NCBI RefSeq assembly: GCF_007120195.1
Contig: NZ_SKOG01000001.1
Location: 1-60,480 of the forward strand
DNA: 60,480 bases
Reading direction: 5' to 3'
DNA from: Aquisalimonas sp.
Lineage (GTDB): Bacteria > Pseudomonadota > Gammaproteobacteria > Nitrococcales > Aquisalimonadaceae
Positions 34,874 through 43,422 of the stretch are shown here, piece by piece (position 1 is the stretch's first letter; every line of letters begins with the position of its first letter). The position numbers were made by a program, and so were the translations under genes. Under the pieces are notes generated by a model. It saw only the letters and a list, made by a program, of their open reading frames with translations, had not been told where the DNA came from and made no database searches.

Positions 34874-35866
34874 TCAGGATACAGCCGCGGGATCTGCCTG
34901 CAGCCCTTTCCCCTGAAGCCACTCCAGGTTGAACAGTCGCGAGTAATACCGGGAGCCACCGTCGCAAAGAATTGTCGCGATGGTATGACCGGGCCCCATC
35001 TCCCGGGCCAGGCGCACCGCCGCGGCGACATTGATGCCGGAGGAACTGCCCAGAAAAAGACCCTCTTTGTGCAACAGCCGGTAGACCATGCTCACTGCCT
35101 CCTGGTCCGGAATCATGCAGGCATCGTCAATGGGAGCGCCGTCCAGATTGGCGGTGACGCGAGTGCTGCCGATGCCTTCGGTGATGGAGCCTTCACCTTC
35201 GACTTCCGGCGATCCGGTCGTGACATAGCGATACAAGGCGCTACCGCTCGGGTCGGCGAGAACGCAGCGCACTGTGCTGGATTGTTCCTTGAGGTAATGC
35301 GCGACCCCGGCCAGCGTCCCCCCGGTACCCGTTGCGGCGACGAAGGCGTCCAGGGTGGCGTCGGTCTGGCCCCAGATTTCGGGGCCCGTCGTTTCATAGT
35401 GGCCCTGGCGATTGGCCACGTTATCGAACTGGTTCGCCCAAATGGCGTTGTCCATCTCGCCGGCCATACGCCCGGCGATCTTCTGGTAGTTGTTCGGATC
35501 CTTGTAGGGCTTCGCGGGCACCGTGTGCACCTCGGCACCGAGGGTGCGGAGCAGGTCGATCTTCTCCTGGGTCTGGGTATCCGGGATGACGATGACGCAT
35601 CGGTAGCCGCGGGCATTGCAGATATGGGCGAGCCCGATGCCGGTGTTTCCGGCGGTGCCTTCAACCACGGTACCGCCCTTGCGCAGCTCACCGCGACGCT
35701 CGGCGTCCCGGATGATATACAGCGCGGCCCGGTCCTTGACAGAGCCTCCGGGGTTCATGAACTCTGCCTTGCCGAGAATGTTACACCCCGTCTCCTCGGA
35801 CAACCCTTGCAGCCGAATGAGCGGCGTGTTGCCGACTGCCCCTGCAAAGCCGTCACATACTTGCAT
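34874..35866 (-). CDS. cysK: Cysteine synthase (O-acetylserine sulfhydrylase)
   Basis: 330 residues of the fold-type II PLP family. PLP lysine in NPGGSVKDRAALY, substrate loop EGTAGNTGIGL, phosphate loop GTGTGGTLAG and the late SSSGINVAAAVRLA are all intact. No CBS domain. It would make cysteine from O-acetylserine and sulfide. ATG 35866 with aggggagag upstream is the start; an earlier ATG 35935 is less likely. It sits upstream of the CBS gene, with the MITE-like element between them. Confidence 0.87.
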   Translation of the reverse strand: MQVCDGFAGAVGNTPLIRLQGLSEETGCNILGKAEFMNPGGSVKDRAALYIIRDAERRGELRKGGTVVEGTAGNTGIGLAHICNARGYRCVIVIPDTQTQEKIDLLRTLGAEVHTVPAKPYKDPNNYQKIAGRMAGEMDNAIWANQFDNVANRQGHYETTGPEIWGQTDATLDAFVAATGTGGTLAGVAHYLKEQSSTVRCVLADPSGSALYRYVTTGSPEVEGEGSITEGIGSTRVTANLDGAPIDDACMIPDQEAVSMVYRLLHKEGLFLGSSSGINVAAAVRLAREMGPGHTIATILCDGGSRYYSRLFNLEWLQGKGLQADPAAVS

Positions 35867-36331
35867 GGCCGGACTCTCCCCTGATTGATCTTCACTTCGG
35901 AACCGTGCCAGCTCATGGCGCGTTGGCGGCACCACCGACTCCAGTCACTCACGTGAAACGTGGACGAGAGTCACCGGCGGACACCTGGATCGCGAGGTTG
36001 CCACAGGCAGTGGCGCCGCAGGCGCAGCGCATCACGCTGGTGTCCGCCGCATGCAGGTGCTGCCAGGATTCGGCGCGTCACCGAGGCGTCTCCAGGCCGG
36101 ACCCGGGTGCCATCCCAGCGGGGGCGGCCACGGATTCGCGTTTCACCGGGTTGCGTGGCGAGTCTCTCATGGTGGTGTTCCATAGTGAACTGTCTCGGTG
36201 TACATGGTCATCTGTCTCTGCTTGGATGTCCATGCAACTTCATGCGGTGGCGGCGGTCCATAGGCGTCTGAGGACTGGCACCGCGTCATGGACAGGCTGA
36301 GATTGACCGCCAACCACGAGCAGGAGTTTCT
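35867..36331. other. Intergenic region between divergent genes
   Basis: 465 bases between cysK and the S9 peptidase. No credible small gene or repeat seen. Confidence 0.55.
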
Positions 36332-38467
36332 ATGCGGGCTAGAGGATTGCTGATCCTGGTCGGGCTGATTGCTGCTGGTTCTGCCGCAGGGTCATCGGCC
36401 GCGGGCAACGGGGAGCCGCCGCTGATCGACATGCAGCGGTTTTTCGAGGATCCGAAGTACATGGCCGCGCGGTTGTCGCCGAATGGCGAGGAGGTCGCGT
36501 TTCTGAGCACCTTCGAAGGGGCCATGAACATCTGGGTCAAGGGAGTCGATGAACCATTCGAAGACGCCCGCCCTGTCACGGCCTACGACCGCTCGGTTGG
36601 TGGATATTTTTGGGGCCGGGACAGCAAATCCATCCTCTATGTCCAGGATGCCGAGGGCGACGAGAACTACCAGGTGCGCGCGGTGGACCCCTTCGTCGAG
36701 GCCGAGGAGGATGCAAAGATGCCGGCCTCACGCAAGCTTACCGACGTCGAGGACGCGCGCGCTGTGATCTACCACGTGCCCCGCGAGGATCCCGACACGA
36801 TCTTCATCGGGCTGAATGTGCGCAATCCCGCATATCACGACGTCTACCGGGTGGACACCGCCACCGGGGAGCGGGAGCGGGTTGCCAAGAACGACGAGGG
36901 TATCCACAGCTGGCATTTCCATGAGGGTGAGCTGCGCAAGGCCAGCCGGCAAACCGACGATGGCGGCACGCAGATACTCGAGGTCACCGCCGATGGCGAA
37001 GACCTCAAGACGATCTACGAATGCGCCTTCGGCGAGAGCTGCGGTATCTCCCGCTTCCACCCGGACGGTCAGCGCCTCTACCTGCGCACCAACGCCGGTG
37101 ACGACCGGGATCTGGTGAAGCTCGCGTTGTTTGACCCGAAAACCGGAGAGGAAGAAGAGGTCCACAGCGATCCGGACGGAGAGGTCGATCTGGCGCATGT
37201 GATCTTCTCCGAGGACGACGACCGTCTTCTCGCCACCGTATACCACGGCGATCATCAACGGATCTATCCGCAGGACGATGCGTTCGCGGGGCACCTGGAG
37301 CGCCTGGAGTCGCTGCTGCCCGAGGGGAATCTGGACATCAGCTCCATGACCCAGGATGAGTCCCGCTGGACCGTGTCCCTGTCCCGCGATACGGATCCGG
37401 GAACGGTCTACCTTTACGACGCCGAAGCCGGTGAGCTGGACACGCTCTACAGGTCGCGTCCCGATCTGCCCAGCGAGCATCTGGCCACCATGGAGCCCAT
37501 TCGCTATGAGGCCCGCGACGGCCTGGAGATCCCCGGCTACCTGACACTGCCGCCGGGTGCCGACGGTGAGGAGCTGCCTGTGGTGGTGCACCCCCACGGC
37601 GGCCCCTGGGTGCGGGATACCTGGGGTTACCGCGGGTCAGTGCAATTCCTCGCAAACCGTGGTTATGCGGTGTTCCAGCCGAACTTCCGTGGCTCTTCCG
37701 GCTACGGGCAGGAGTTTCTCAATGCCGGCAACCAGGAATGGGGAACCGGCGCCATGCAACATGACATTACCGACGGCGTGCAACACCTCATCGACGAAGG
37801 CATTGCCGACCCGGACCGAGTGGCCATTTACGGCGCCTCCTACGGCGGGTTTGCGACCTTGGCCGGGCTGGCGTTCACCCCGGAGCTCTACGCCGCCGGC
37901 GTGTCGGTGGTGGGACCGTCGAATATCATCAGCATGATCGAGTCGTTTCCGCCGTACTGGAAGTCGAGCATCGTGCAGTGGCATCGGCGGGTTGGTAACC
38001 CGGACGACCCCGGGGACCGGGAGCGGCTGAAGGAGCAGTCGCCGTTGTTCTCCGCGGAGCAAATGCGGGCCCCACTTATGGTGGTACACGGGGCCAACGA
38101 TCCACGGGTGGTTCAGGCCGAGTCCGACCAGATTGTCACCGCTTTGCGCGATGCCGGGCATGATGTGGAGTACCTGGTCGCCGAAGACGAAGGGCACGGG
38201 TTTGTGAACGAGACCAATCGACTTGCCTTCATCGCCGGTATGGAGCGCTTTCTGGCGCAGCACATCGGCGGCCGTCAGCAGGACGACTATCCTGAACCGA
38301 TTGCCGCGCGTCTGCAGGACCTGCGGGTCGATGTCACCGGGGTGGAGCCCCCGAATCCTGGTCCAGCCGGCTGTTCTCGCGGGCGAAATCCGGCAGAGGA
38401 TGGAGCCAGCTCTGGTGCACGCCACTGCACGCCTGGCGACCCTGCGGGCGGGCAGTCCATGCCCTGA
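36332..38467 (+). CDS. Exported S9 family prolyl oligopeptidase-like peptidase
   Basis: 711 residues. Signal peptide (1-24, ending SSAAG), a seven-bladed propeller (about 30-400) and an alpha/beta hydrolase domain (about 410-655). Catalytic triad: Ser503 in GASYGG, Asp590 in GANDPR, His622 in DEGHGF. Fits acylaminoacyl-peptidase-like S9C enzymes that cut short peptides in the periplasm. After residue about 660 there is an unusual Pro/Gly/Ser-rich tail (EPPNPGPAGCSRGRNPAED) not normal for the family. Highly acidic surface composition. ATG 36332 with gagcaggag upstream. Confidence 0.88.
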   Translation: MRARGLLILVGLIAAGSAAGSSAAGNGEPPLIDMQRFFEDPKYMAARLSPNGEEVAFLSTFEGAMNIWVKGVDEPFEDARPVTAYDRSVGGYFWGRDSKSILYVQDAEGDENYQVRAVDPFVEAEEDAKMPASRKLTDVEDARAVIYHVPREDPDTIFIGLNVRNPAYHDVYRVDTATGERERVAKNDEGIHSWHFHEGELRKASRQTDDGGTQILEVTADGEDLKTIYECAFGESCGISRFHPDGQRLYLRTNAGDDRDLVKLALFDPKTGEEEEVHSDPDGEVDLAHVIFSEDDDRLLATVYHGDHQRIYPQDDAFAGHLERLESLLPEGNLDISSMTQDESRWTVSLSRDTDPGTVYLYDAEAGELDTLYRSRPDLPSEHLATMEPIRYEARDGLEIPGYLTLPPGADGEELPVVVHPHGGPWVRDTWGYRGSVQFLANRGYAVFQPNFRGSSGYGQEFLNAGNQEWGTGAMQHDITDGVQHLIDEGIADPDRVAIYGASYGGFATLAGLAFTPELYAAGVSVVGPSNIISMIESFPPYWKSSIVQWHRRVGNPDDPGDRERLKEQSPLFSAEQMRAPLMVVHGANDPRVVQAESDQIVTALRDAGHDVEYLVAEDEGHGFVNETNRLAFIAGMERFLAQHIGGRQQDDYPEPIAARLQDLRVDVTGVEPPNPGPAGCSRGRNPAEDGASSGARHCTPGDPAGGQSMP

Positions 38468-38610
38468 GCACACGCGCTGCTGCAGGCTTTGTACTGCCCA
38501 TGGCACATGCCGCCGCACCATTGCGCTGGATGATGCGGCGGCGCTGCAGCCGGCCCCGCAGTCCTCACGGGAGGAAGGGGGTAAGCAATGGCGCTGCCCC
38601 GGCTTCGGGG

Positions 38611-39411
38611 TTATGTATTGTTTATGAACTCAAGGATGTGGCTGTTCACCTTCGCAGGCTGCTCCAGCGCGAGGGACTGTCCGGCCCCGGCGATGGTCAC
38701 CATTTCGCCGTTCTCCACCACATCGAGAATGTTCTCCGAGAGTTGCGGCGGGTAGGCGTGGTCCTGCGCCCCGGGGAGCAGGAGCAGGGGCACCGTGCAG
38801 TCCTGCAGCTCGTCGAGCACCCCTTGCCGGCGGATGACCCCATCCGCGGTTCGGGCGATATCGGGCTCCAGGCTCAGCATGTGGCTCTTCCAGAATTCCC
38901 GCACCTCGGCCATGCCTGGGTTCGCTAGCGTATCGTCCCCGAACATGATGTACATGAGCTGATCGATGTAAGCTGCCGTACCCTCGGCGCGAATCCCTTC
39001 CACCAGGGGGTGCAATTCGTCGAAGCTGTATTCGGGTTCGGCGCTTGAGGCCATGACGATGCAGCCGCGCAGCAGGTCCGGCCGGCGTGCGGCGAGCCGC
39101 AATGCGATGAATCCGCCCATTGAGCTGCCCGCGAAATAGCAGGGCGAAAGATCCAGAGCGTCGATCAGGTCAACCGCATCATCGGCTAGGGAGTCCATGG
39201 AGACGGGGGATTCGGCGCTCCTGCCGCTTCGCCCCTGATCCCGGTGGTCGTAGCAGACGACGCGCAGGTTCTGGGGGGGGAACGCTTTCGCCTGATTCAC
39301 AAACATGCGGTGGTCAAAGAACAGCGAATGACTCAAGACAAGAGCTGGCGCGTCCTTCGGCCCCTGGTCCTCGTAGTAAATGTCATTTCCGTTAATGTTG
39401 ATCGTGGGCAT
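38611..39411 (-). CDS. Alpha/beta hydrolase with altered catalytic histidine
   Basis: 266 residues, similar to 3-oxoadipate enol-lactonase-type hydrolases. Nucleophile Ser97 in GSSMGG and acid Asp217 in PGAQDHAYPP are present. The conserved histidine just before SLALEQP is Gln245 (GAGQSLALEQP, codon CAG), so the triad is incomplete. The oxyanion region HSLFFDHRMF and YDHRDQGRS are intact. It may be a non-hydrolytic binding protein or an enzyme using another base. It is convergent with the S9 peptidase and cytosolic. Confidence 0.85.
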   Translation of the reverse strand: MPTININGNDIYYEDQGPKDAPALVLSHSLFFDHRMFVNQAKAFPPQNLRVVCYDHRDQGRSGRSAESPVSMDSLADDAVDLIDALDLSPCYFAGSSMGGFIALRLAARRPDLLRGCIVMASSAEPEYSFDELHPLVEGIRAEGTAAYIDQLMYIMFGDDTLANPGMAEVREFWKSHMLSLEPDIARTADGVIRRQGVLDELQDCTVPLLLLPGAQDHAYPPQLSENILDVVENGEMVTIAGAGQSLALEQPAKVNSHILEFINNT

Positions 39412-39884
39412 TCGAGGCCTCCTGGGTGCTCTCCGTCATCTTGCGACCAGTATTGTTGCGAGGTAAGCTTAGCCGCCAGCGGAGAAAGCGCAGGACTCAA
39501 GCCGGCCGCAGGCTTCCTTCCCCTGTGTCATAGACACTGACGCTGCTGAAAAAAACCCCACTGATTAGTGGAGAGGCCGGTTCTCCCTGGTGAGCGGCGG
39601 CCAGGCAACTCGTCCTTTCACCGGCGCAGGGACGCGGCAACCGGCTGTCGCGCCCGCTGACTGACCGTGCTGCGTTCACTTTCAGCGTCCGTTTTCGCTC
39701 CCGGCACACAGCGTGGATTGAGCGGCCCGAGTTCGCGGTGGTCGGCCTCGACGGTCGTGATGCAGCGCTTTGCTTGATGGTGACCCCTGCACAAGCCCTG
39801 GATGACGCACGAGTTCACTCCGCCTCACCGGCGTGCGCGCTGCCCTCAGCGCGTTGCATCTGATCCTGCCTGGTTTCATCTCCG
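39412..39884. other. Intergenic region with one terminator-like hairpin
   Basis: 473 bases with no convincing gene. It holds the terminator-like site at 39549-39571. Confidence 0.55.
39549..39571 (-). terminator. Terminator-like hairpin downstream of the DUF3775 gene
   Basis: On the minus strand the stem ccact-aatc-agtgg is followed by gg and seven T. It lies about 310 bases past the DUF3775 stop codon. The stem is short, so it is a moderate call. Confidence 0.45.
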
Positions 39885-40274
39885 TTACTCGCAATGATAG
39901 CCCAACAGTTCAAGTCCATCAGTGAGGTGCTCGGCGAGCAGCGGATGTGCAATCAGATACTCCGCCGTGCGGGGGTTCCAGGCGTCTTCTGCGTCCTGCA
40001 CGAGCATTTCCCAGTCCGATTCAGTGTAATCGTCGCGTCCCAACCACAGCAGGGCCACCACCTGAACTTGTTGATCGGGGTAGAGGTCGGCGATGATCGA
40101 GCGGAACTCGGACAGCGTTGGATCGCTGGCATGGGCCGCAAGAATTTGCGTGGGCCAGTCCTCGGTCGGACTGATCGGGTCGTCCGGAAAAACCACCGCC
40201 TCCTGGGCATGAAACTCCCGGGCAAGCTGGATTAAATGGCACACCGTCTCGGGATTGACGTCAAGCGTTGGCAT
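39885..40274 (-). CDS. DUF3775 family protein
   Basis: 129 residues, soluble and acidic. It begins TLDVNPETVCHLIQLAREFHAQEAV and contains SEFRSIIADLYPDQQVQVVALLWLGR and WEMLVQDAEDAWNPRTAEYLIAHPLLAEHLTDGL as short matching segments, the DUF3775 pattern. Function unknown. ATG 40274 has agaggagaag upstream. It stands alone. Confidence 0.8.
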   Translation of the reverse strand: MPTLDVNPETVCHLIQLAREFHAQEAVVFPDDPISPTEDWPTQILAAHASDPTLSEFRSIIADLYPDQQVQVVALLWLGRDDYTESDWEMLVQDAEDAWNPRTAEYLIAHPLLAEHLTDGLELLGYHCE

Positions 40275-40518
40275 GATTCACTTCTCCTCTCTCGCTCGCG
40301 AATCCGCATCGCCGGGGCGCGGCGCACGCGGCCCTTGTCAAGTATTTCCCATGCTTATCGATACAGGTCAACCGCGGCCGGGATCCATGTGGCCGTCTGG
40401 CGGCGAAGCCGCTCGCCCGCGCTCGCGCCACGCGCTTGATGGTGATGGACTTGCGGCGAGCCGTCGCCATGGGAGCACAGAGGCGGGCCTGCCGGCACGC
40501 CGAGTCTGCCCGGGATTT

Positions 40519-41994
40519 TCACTGCGCCAGAACCAGCGGGGCGAGCAGCAGGCTTGCAACGGTAATGAGCGGGAGTGCGATCAGCGTGACTCCGCTACCG
40601 GCGCGCACCATATCCACGACGTGCAAACGCTCACTGCCAAACACAATGGCATTGGGCGGTGTCGCTACCGGTAGCATAAATGCGCACGAGGCAGCTAATG
40701 CCACGGGTACCGCGAGGAACGCCGGTGCCTGGTCGGTGGTCACCGCAATGCTGGTGACCAAAGGCAACAGCATGGCAGTCGTGGCTGTATTGCTGGCCAC
40801 ATGACTCAACAGCACCGTGAATGCGGCTATGGCGGCGATTGTCATGACGATCGGCAACGTCCCCATGCCGATCAACTGCGCGGCGACAGCGGTGGACAGC
40901 CCGCTGGATTCGATCGCTGTGCCGAGGCTCAGTCCGCCGCCCACAAGAAGTATGACGCCCCAAGGCAGTTCGCGGGTCCTCGACCAATCCAGCAAGGCGC
41001 CCTGATGATGGTCAGCCGCAGGGAGGAGAAAAAGCGCAATGGCGCCGACAATGGCGATGCCGGCGTCGGAGAGGTTGACGCCGTCAAACTGATGCTCCAA
41101 CAAGGGGCGCAGAACCCAGGCAAGGGCGGTGAGCGCGAACACCGCGAGCACACGGCGCTCGGTTGGCGTGATAGGCCCCAATTCTGCGCGCCTTTGCGCG
41201 ATCAATTCGGTCACACCGGCGATGGCGGTGCGCTCCAGTGGAAAGGCCAAGCGCGTAAGAATCCACCAGCACAGCACCAGCAGCGAGAGGCTCACCGGCA
41301 CGCCGATCATCATCCATTGGCCGAATCCGATGTAAACACCGTACGTCTCCGCCATGAATGCGGCCAGAATGGCGTTCGGTGGTGTCCCGATCAGGGTTCC
41401 GATACCGCCGATATTGGCGGCGAATGCGATACCGAGCAGCAAAGCACGCGTAAAGCGGCGCTGCGCTTCACTCGCCTCATTGCCACGGTGGCCTTCCATG
41501 ACCACCACCACCGACAGGCCGATGGGAAGCATCATGGCCGCCGTCGCCGTGTTGCTCACCCACATGCTCAGCCCGGCAGTGCCAACCATAAAACCGGCCA
41601 CCACGTGGTGGGGGCGCTGCCCGGAGTAGTGGAGGATCAGCAGCGCAATGCGCCGATGCAGGTCCCAGCGCTGGATGGCGAGGGCAATGAGAAAACCGCC
41701 CAGAAACAGAAATACAAGTGGGTTGGCGTAGGGTGCGGCAATTTCAGCCGTTGTGCCGACGCCAAAGACCGGGAGGACCGCGACGGGGAGCAGAGCGGTG
41801 ACTGGAATGGGTACGGCCTCCGTCACCCACCAAATCGCCATGAACAGCGCCAAAATGGCGACCAGCCATGCGTGCACCGCAAGGTCTCCGGGGGCGCCCC
41901 AGGCCAGCATTCCCATCGCAACGGCGGGCCCCAGTAGCAGCCCCACCCGCCGGGCGGACCACGTCCATTTGAGTTGTGCGCTTGATTGTCTCAT
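40519..41994 (-). CDS. SLC13/DASS family anion:Na+ symporter
   Basis: 491 residues with eleven or more membrane helices. The DASS signature motifs are seen: IGLSVVVVMEG after SNTATAAMMLPIG, the helix-hairpin LIGTPPNAILAAF in the first half and SNTATTAMLLPLVTS with PVATPPNAIVFGS in the second. The SNT and TPPN repeats bind Na+ and the carboxylate. Substrate is probably a di- or tricarboxylate. The start follows directly after the stop of the small membrane gene upstream (TAAATG). Confidence 0.9.
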   Translation of the reverse strand: MRQSSAQLKWTWSARRVGLLLGPAVAMGMLAWGAPGDLAVHAWLVAILALFMAIWWVTEAVPIPVTALLPVAVLPVFGVGTTAEIAAPYANPLVFLFLGGFLIALAIQRWDLHRRIALLILHYSGQRPHHVVAGFMVGTAGLSMWVSNTATAAMMLPIGLSVVVVMEGHRGNEASEAQRRFTRALLLGIAFAANIGGIGTLIGTPPNAILAAFMAETYGVYIGFGQWMMIGVPVSLSLLVLCWWILTRLAFPLERTAIAGVTELIAQRRAELGPITPTERRVLAVFALTALAWVLRPLLEHQFDGVNLSDAGIAIVGAIALFLLPAADHHQGALLDWSRTRELPWGVILLVGGGLSLGTAIESSGLSTAVAAQLIGMGTLPIVMTIAAIAAFTVLLSHVASNTATTAMLLPLVTSIAVTTDQAPAFLAVPVALAASCAFMLPVATPPNAIVFGSERLHVVDMVRAGSGVTLIALPLITVASLLLAPLVLAQ

Positions 41995-42297
41995 TTAGCG
42001 TAAGGCGAACCCGATAGAGAACGGATGCGCTGTCAGCGGGAACAGGGGCCGACGGAGTTCGAGCCAGGCGATCAGTCCACCCAGACCTGGGAGTAATGGC
42101 AGTTGCAGCCAGCCTTGGCCGTCCACATCGAGCGATTGCGCGACGCCCATGGCCCAAGTGTATAGAAAGGAGTGGCAGGGCCTTGGTTCAAGACCCTGGA
42201 CAGCCGCCAGTATCAGGGGGAGCATGACCAGGAACATGTAAGCGGTTACTAGCGCAGCCGGCACTGGCCAGCGCCTCAGCGCGGATTGCTTGACCAT
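41995..42297 (-). CDS. Small membrane protein upstream of the SLC13 carrier
   Basis: 100 residues with one strong helix ([21 protein letters not shown]) and a second weaker one ([16 protein letters not shown]). Its TAA stop touches the carrier ATG, so the two are coupled. No family recognised. It could be a regulatory subunit, but that is inference. Confidence 0.6.
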   Translation of the reverse strand: MVKQSALRRWPVPAALVTAYMFLVMLPLILAAVQGLEPRPCHSFLYTWAMGVAQSLDVDGQGWLQLPLLPGLGGLIAWLELRRPLFPLTAHPFSIGFALR

Positions 42298-42437
42298 CGC
42301 TGCGGGCCTCTAGCGGGCATGTTGGTGGCAGTATCCCGGAGGCTGGACGATCACGGATTGACGCAGGTCATGCAGAGGCGACAATCGCCTGCGCGGCGTT
42401 CGTACGTTCGTACTTATCCAAGCGGAAGGAACAGGCC

Positions 42438-42884
42438 ATGAGAATCTGGGTTGATGCGGATGCCTGCCCCGGGGTGATCAAGGATATCCTTTTCCGGGCC
42501 GCGGAGCGCACGGGGGTACGGCTGACGCTGGTCGCCAATCAGCCAGTTTGGATTCCGCCGTCACGGTTCATTGACAGGATCCAGGTCAGCCCTGGCTTCG
42601 ACGTCGCGGACAATGAAATAGTCAAACAACTGGAGGCGAATGATCTGGTGATTACTGCCGATGTCCCCCTCGCGGCGGAGGTCATCGATAAGGGAGCCTA
42701 TGCCCTCAATCCCGCCGGCGAGCTTTACTCGACGGAGACCATACGCGCCCGTCTCAACATGCGGGATTTCATGGATACTCTACGCGCGAGCGGAATCGAT
42801 ACGGGGCGCGCACCGGCAATGAGTCACAGAAACCGACAGGTCTTTGCCAATAACCTGGACAGGTTTCTGGCCAAGCGGCGGTGA
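42438..42884 (+). CDS. yaiI: YaiI/YqxD family protein (DUF188, NYN-like)
   Basis: 148 residues. It opens with the acid motif [16 protein letters not shown] and contains [21 protein letters not shown] in pieces typical of the family, which resembles PIN/NYN nucleases with conserved aspartates. ATG 42438 has ggaaggaac upstream. The TGA stop forms part of the CTAG repeat half-site (ggtgacaggacactag). Confidence 0.9.
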   Translation: MRIWVDADACPGVIKDILFRAAERTGVRLTLVANQPVWIPPSRFIDRIQVSPGFDVADNEIVKQLEANDLVITADVPLAAEVIDKGAYALNPAGELYSTETIRARLNMRDFMDTLRASGIDTGRAPAMSHRNRQVFANNLDRFLAKRR

Positions 42885-42897
42885 CAGGACACTAGTG
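42881..42897. repeat. CTAG repeat half-site overlapping the yaiI stop
   Basis: cggtgacaggacactag, one base different from the half-site cggttacaggacactag at 46066-46082. The mismatch creates the TGA stop of yaiI. Confidence 0.6.
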
Positions 42898-43422
42898 CTC
42901 GCCTTCGCGACCGTGCGCATTCACTCACAGCGCCACGAGCCGTCTGCAGGGTCGCTGGGGTCGGGGTTATGGTACCCTGCCCAAGTGCGTGGTTACTCAC
43001 GCCATCGTTCGCCGAGCCACCGTCCGGCAACTCCTGGCGCGGGCGGGATGACCGCAAGCGGACTAAGGAATTCCCTGATTCTCAGAGACCGGGCGCCGCC
43101 TTACGCTATAGTGCCGCTTTGTGATTAGACCGGAGAGACGAGCGTTCGGTGGTGCTTGTACTTCCGCGACGATGGCTGGCGGATCATGCCGTTGGCGTCA
43201 CAGCGGTGTGTGTCTTACAGCATTGGGGAGGCAGCGTCTTTGCACACCACGCAGCCGTTCGACAACCGCCATCGATTCGATGAATAGCGCACCTGAAGGA
43301 GGGCGTCCGCCGGTCCGGATGCTCCTGGATCACAAGCTGCGCGCCGGCGCCGTTGACCGGCGCCTGCGATCGCGGAATGGGGCCTTTCGGATGAAGCCCC
43401 GCAGTGACGGAGCGTTTGCGCG
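42898..43422. other. Intergenic region without a convincing gene
   Basis: 525 bases before the FixL-like kinase. Short frames here lack ribosome sites and have low-complexity Arg-rich translations. Confidence 0.5.

Noticed and set aside
38597-38610. ccccg-gctt-cgggg hairpin as terminator
   Set aside because: The stem is short and no T-run follows.
40801-41937. 378-residue frame antisense to the SLC13 carrier
   Set aside because: Same reason: no hydrophobic core, a shadow of the carrier gene.
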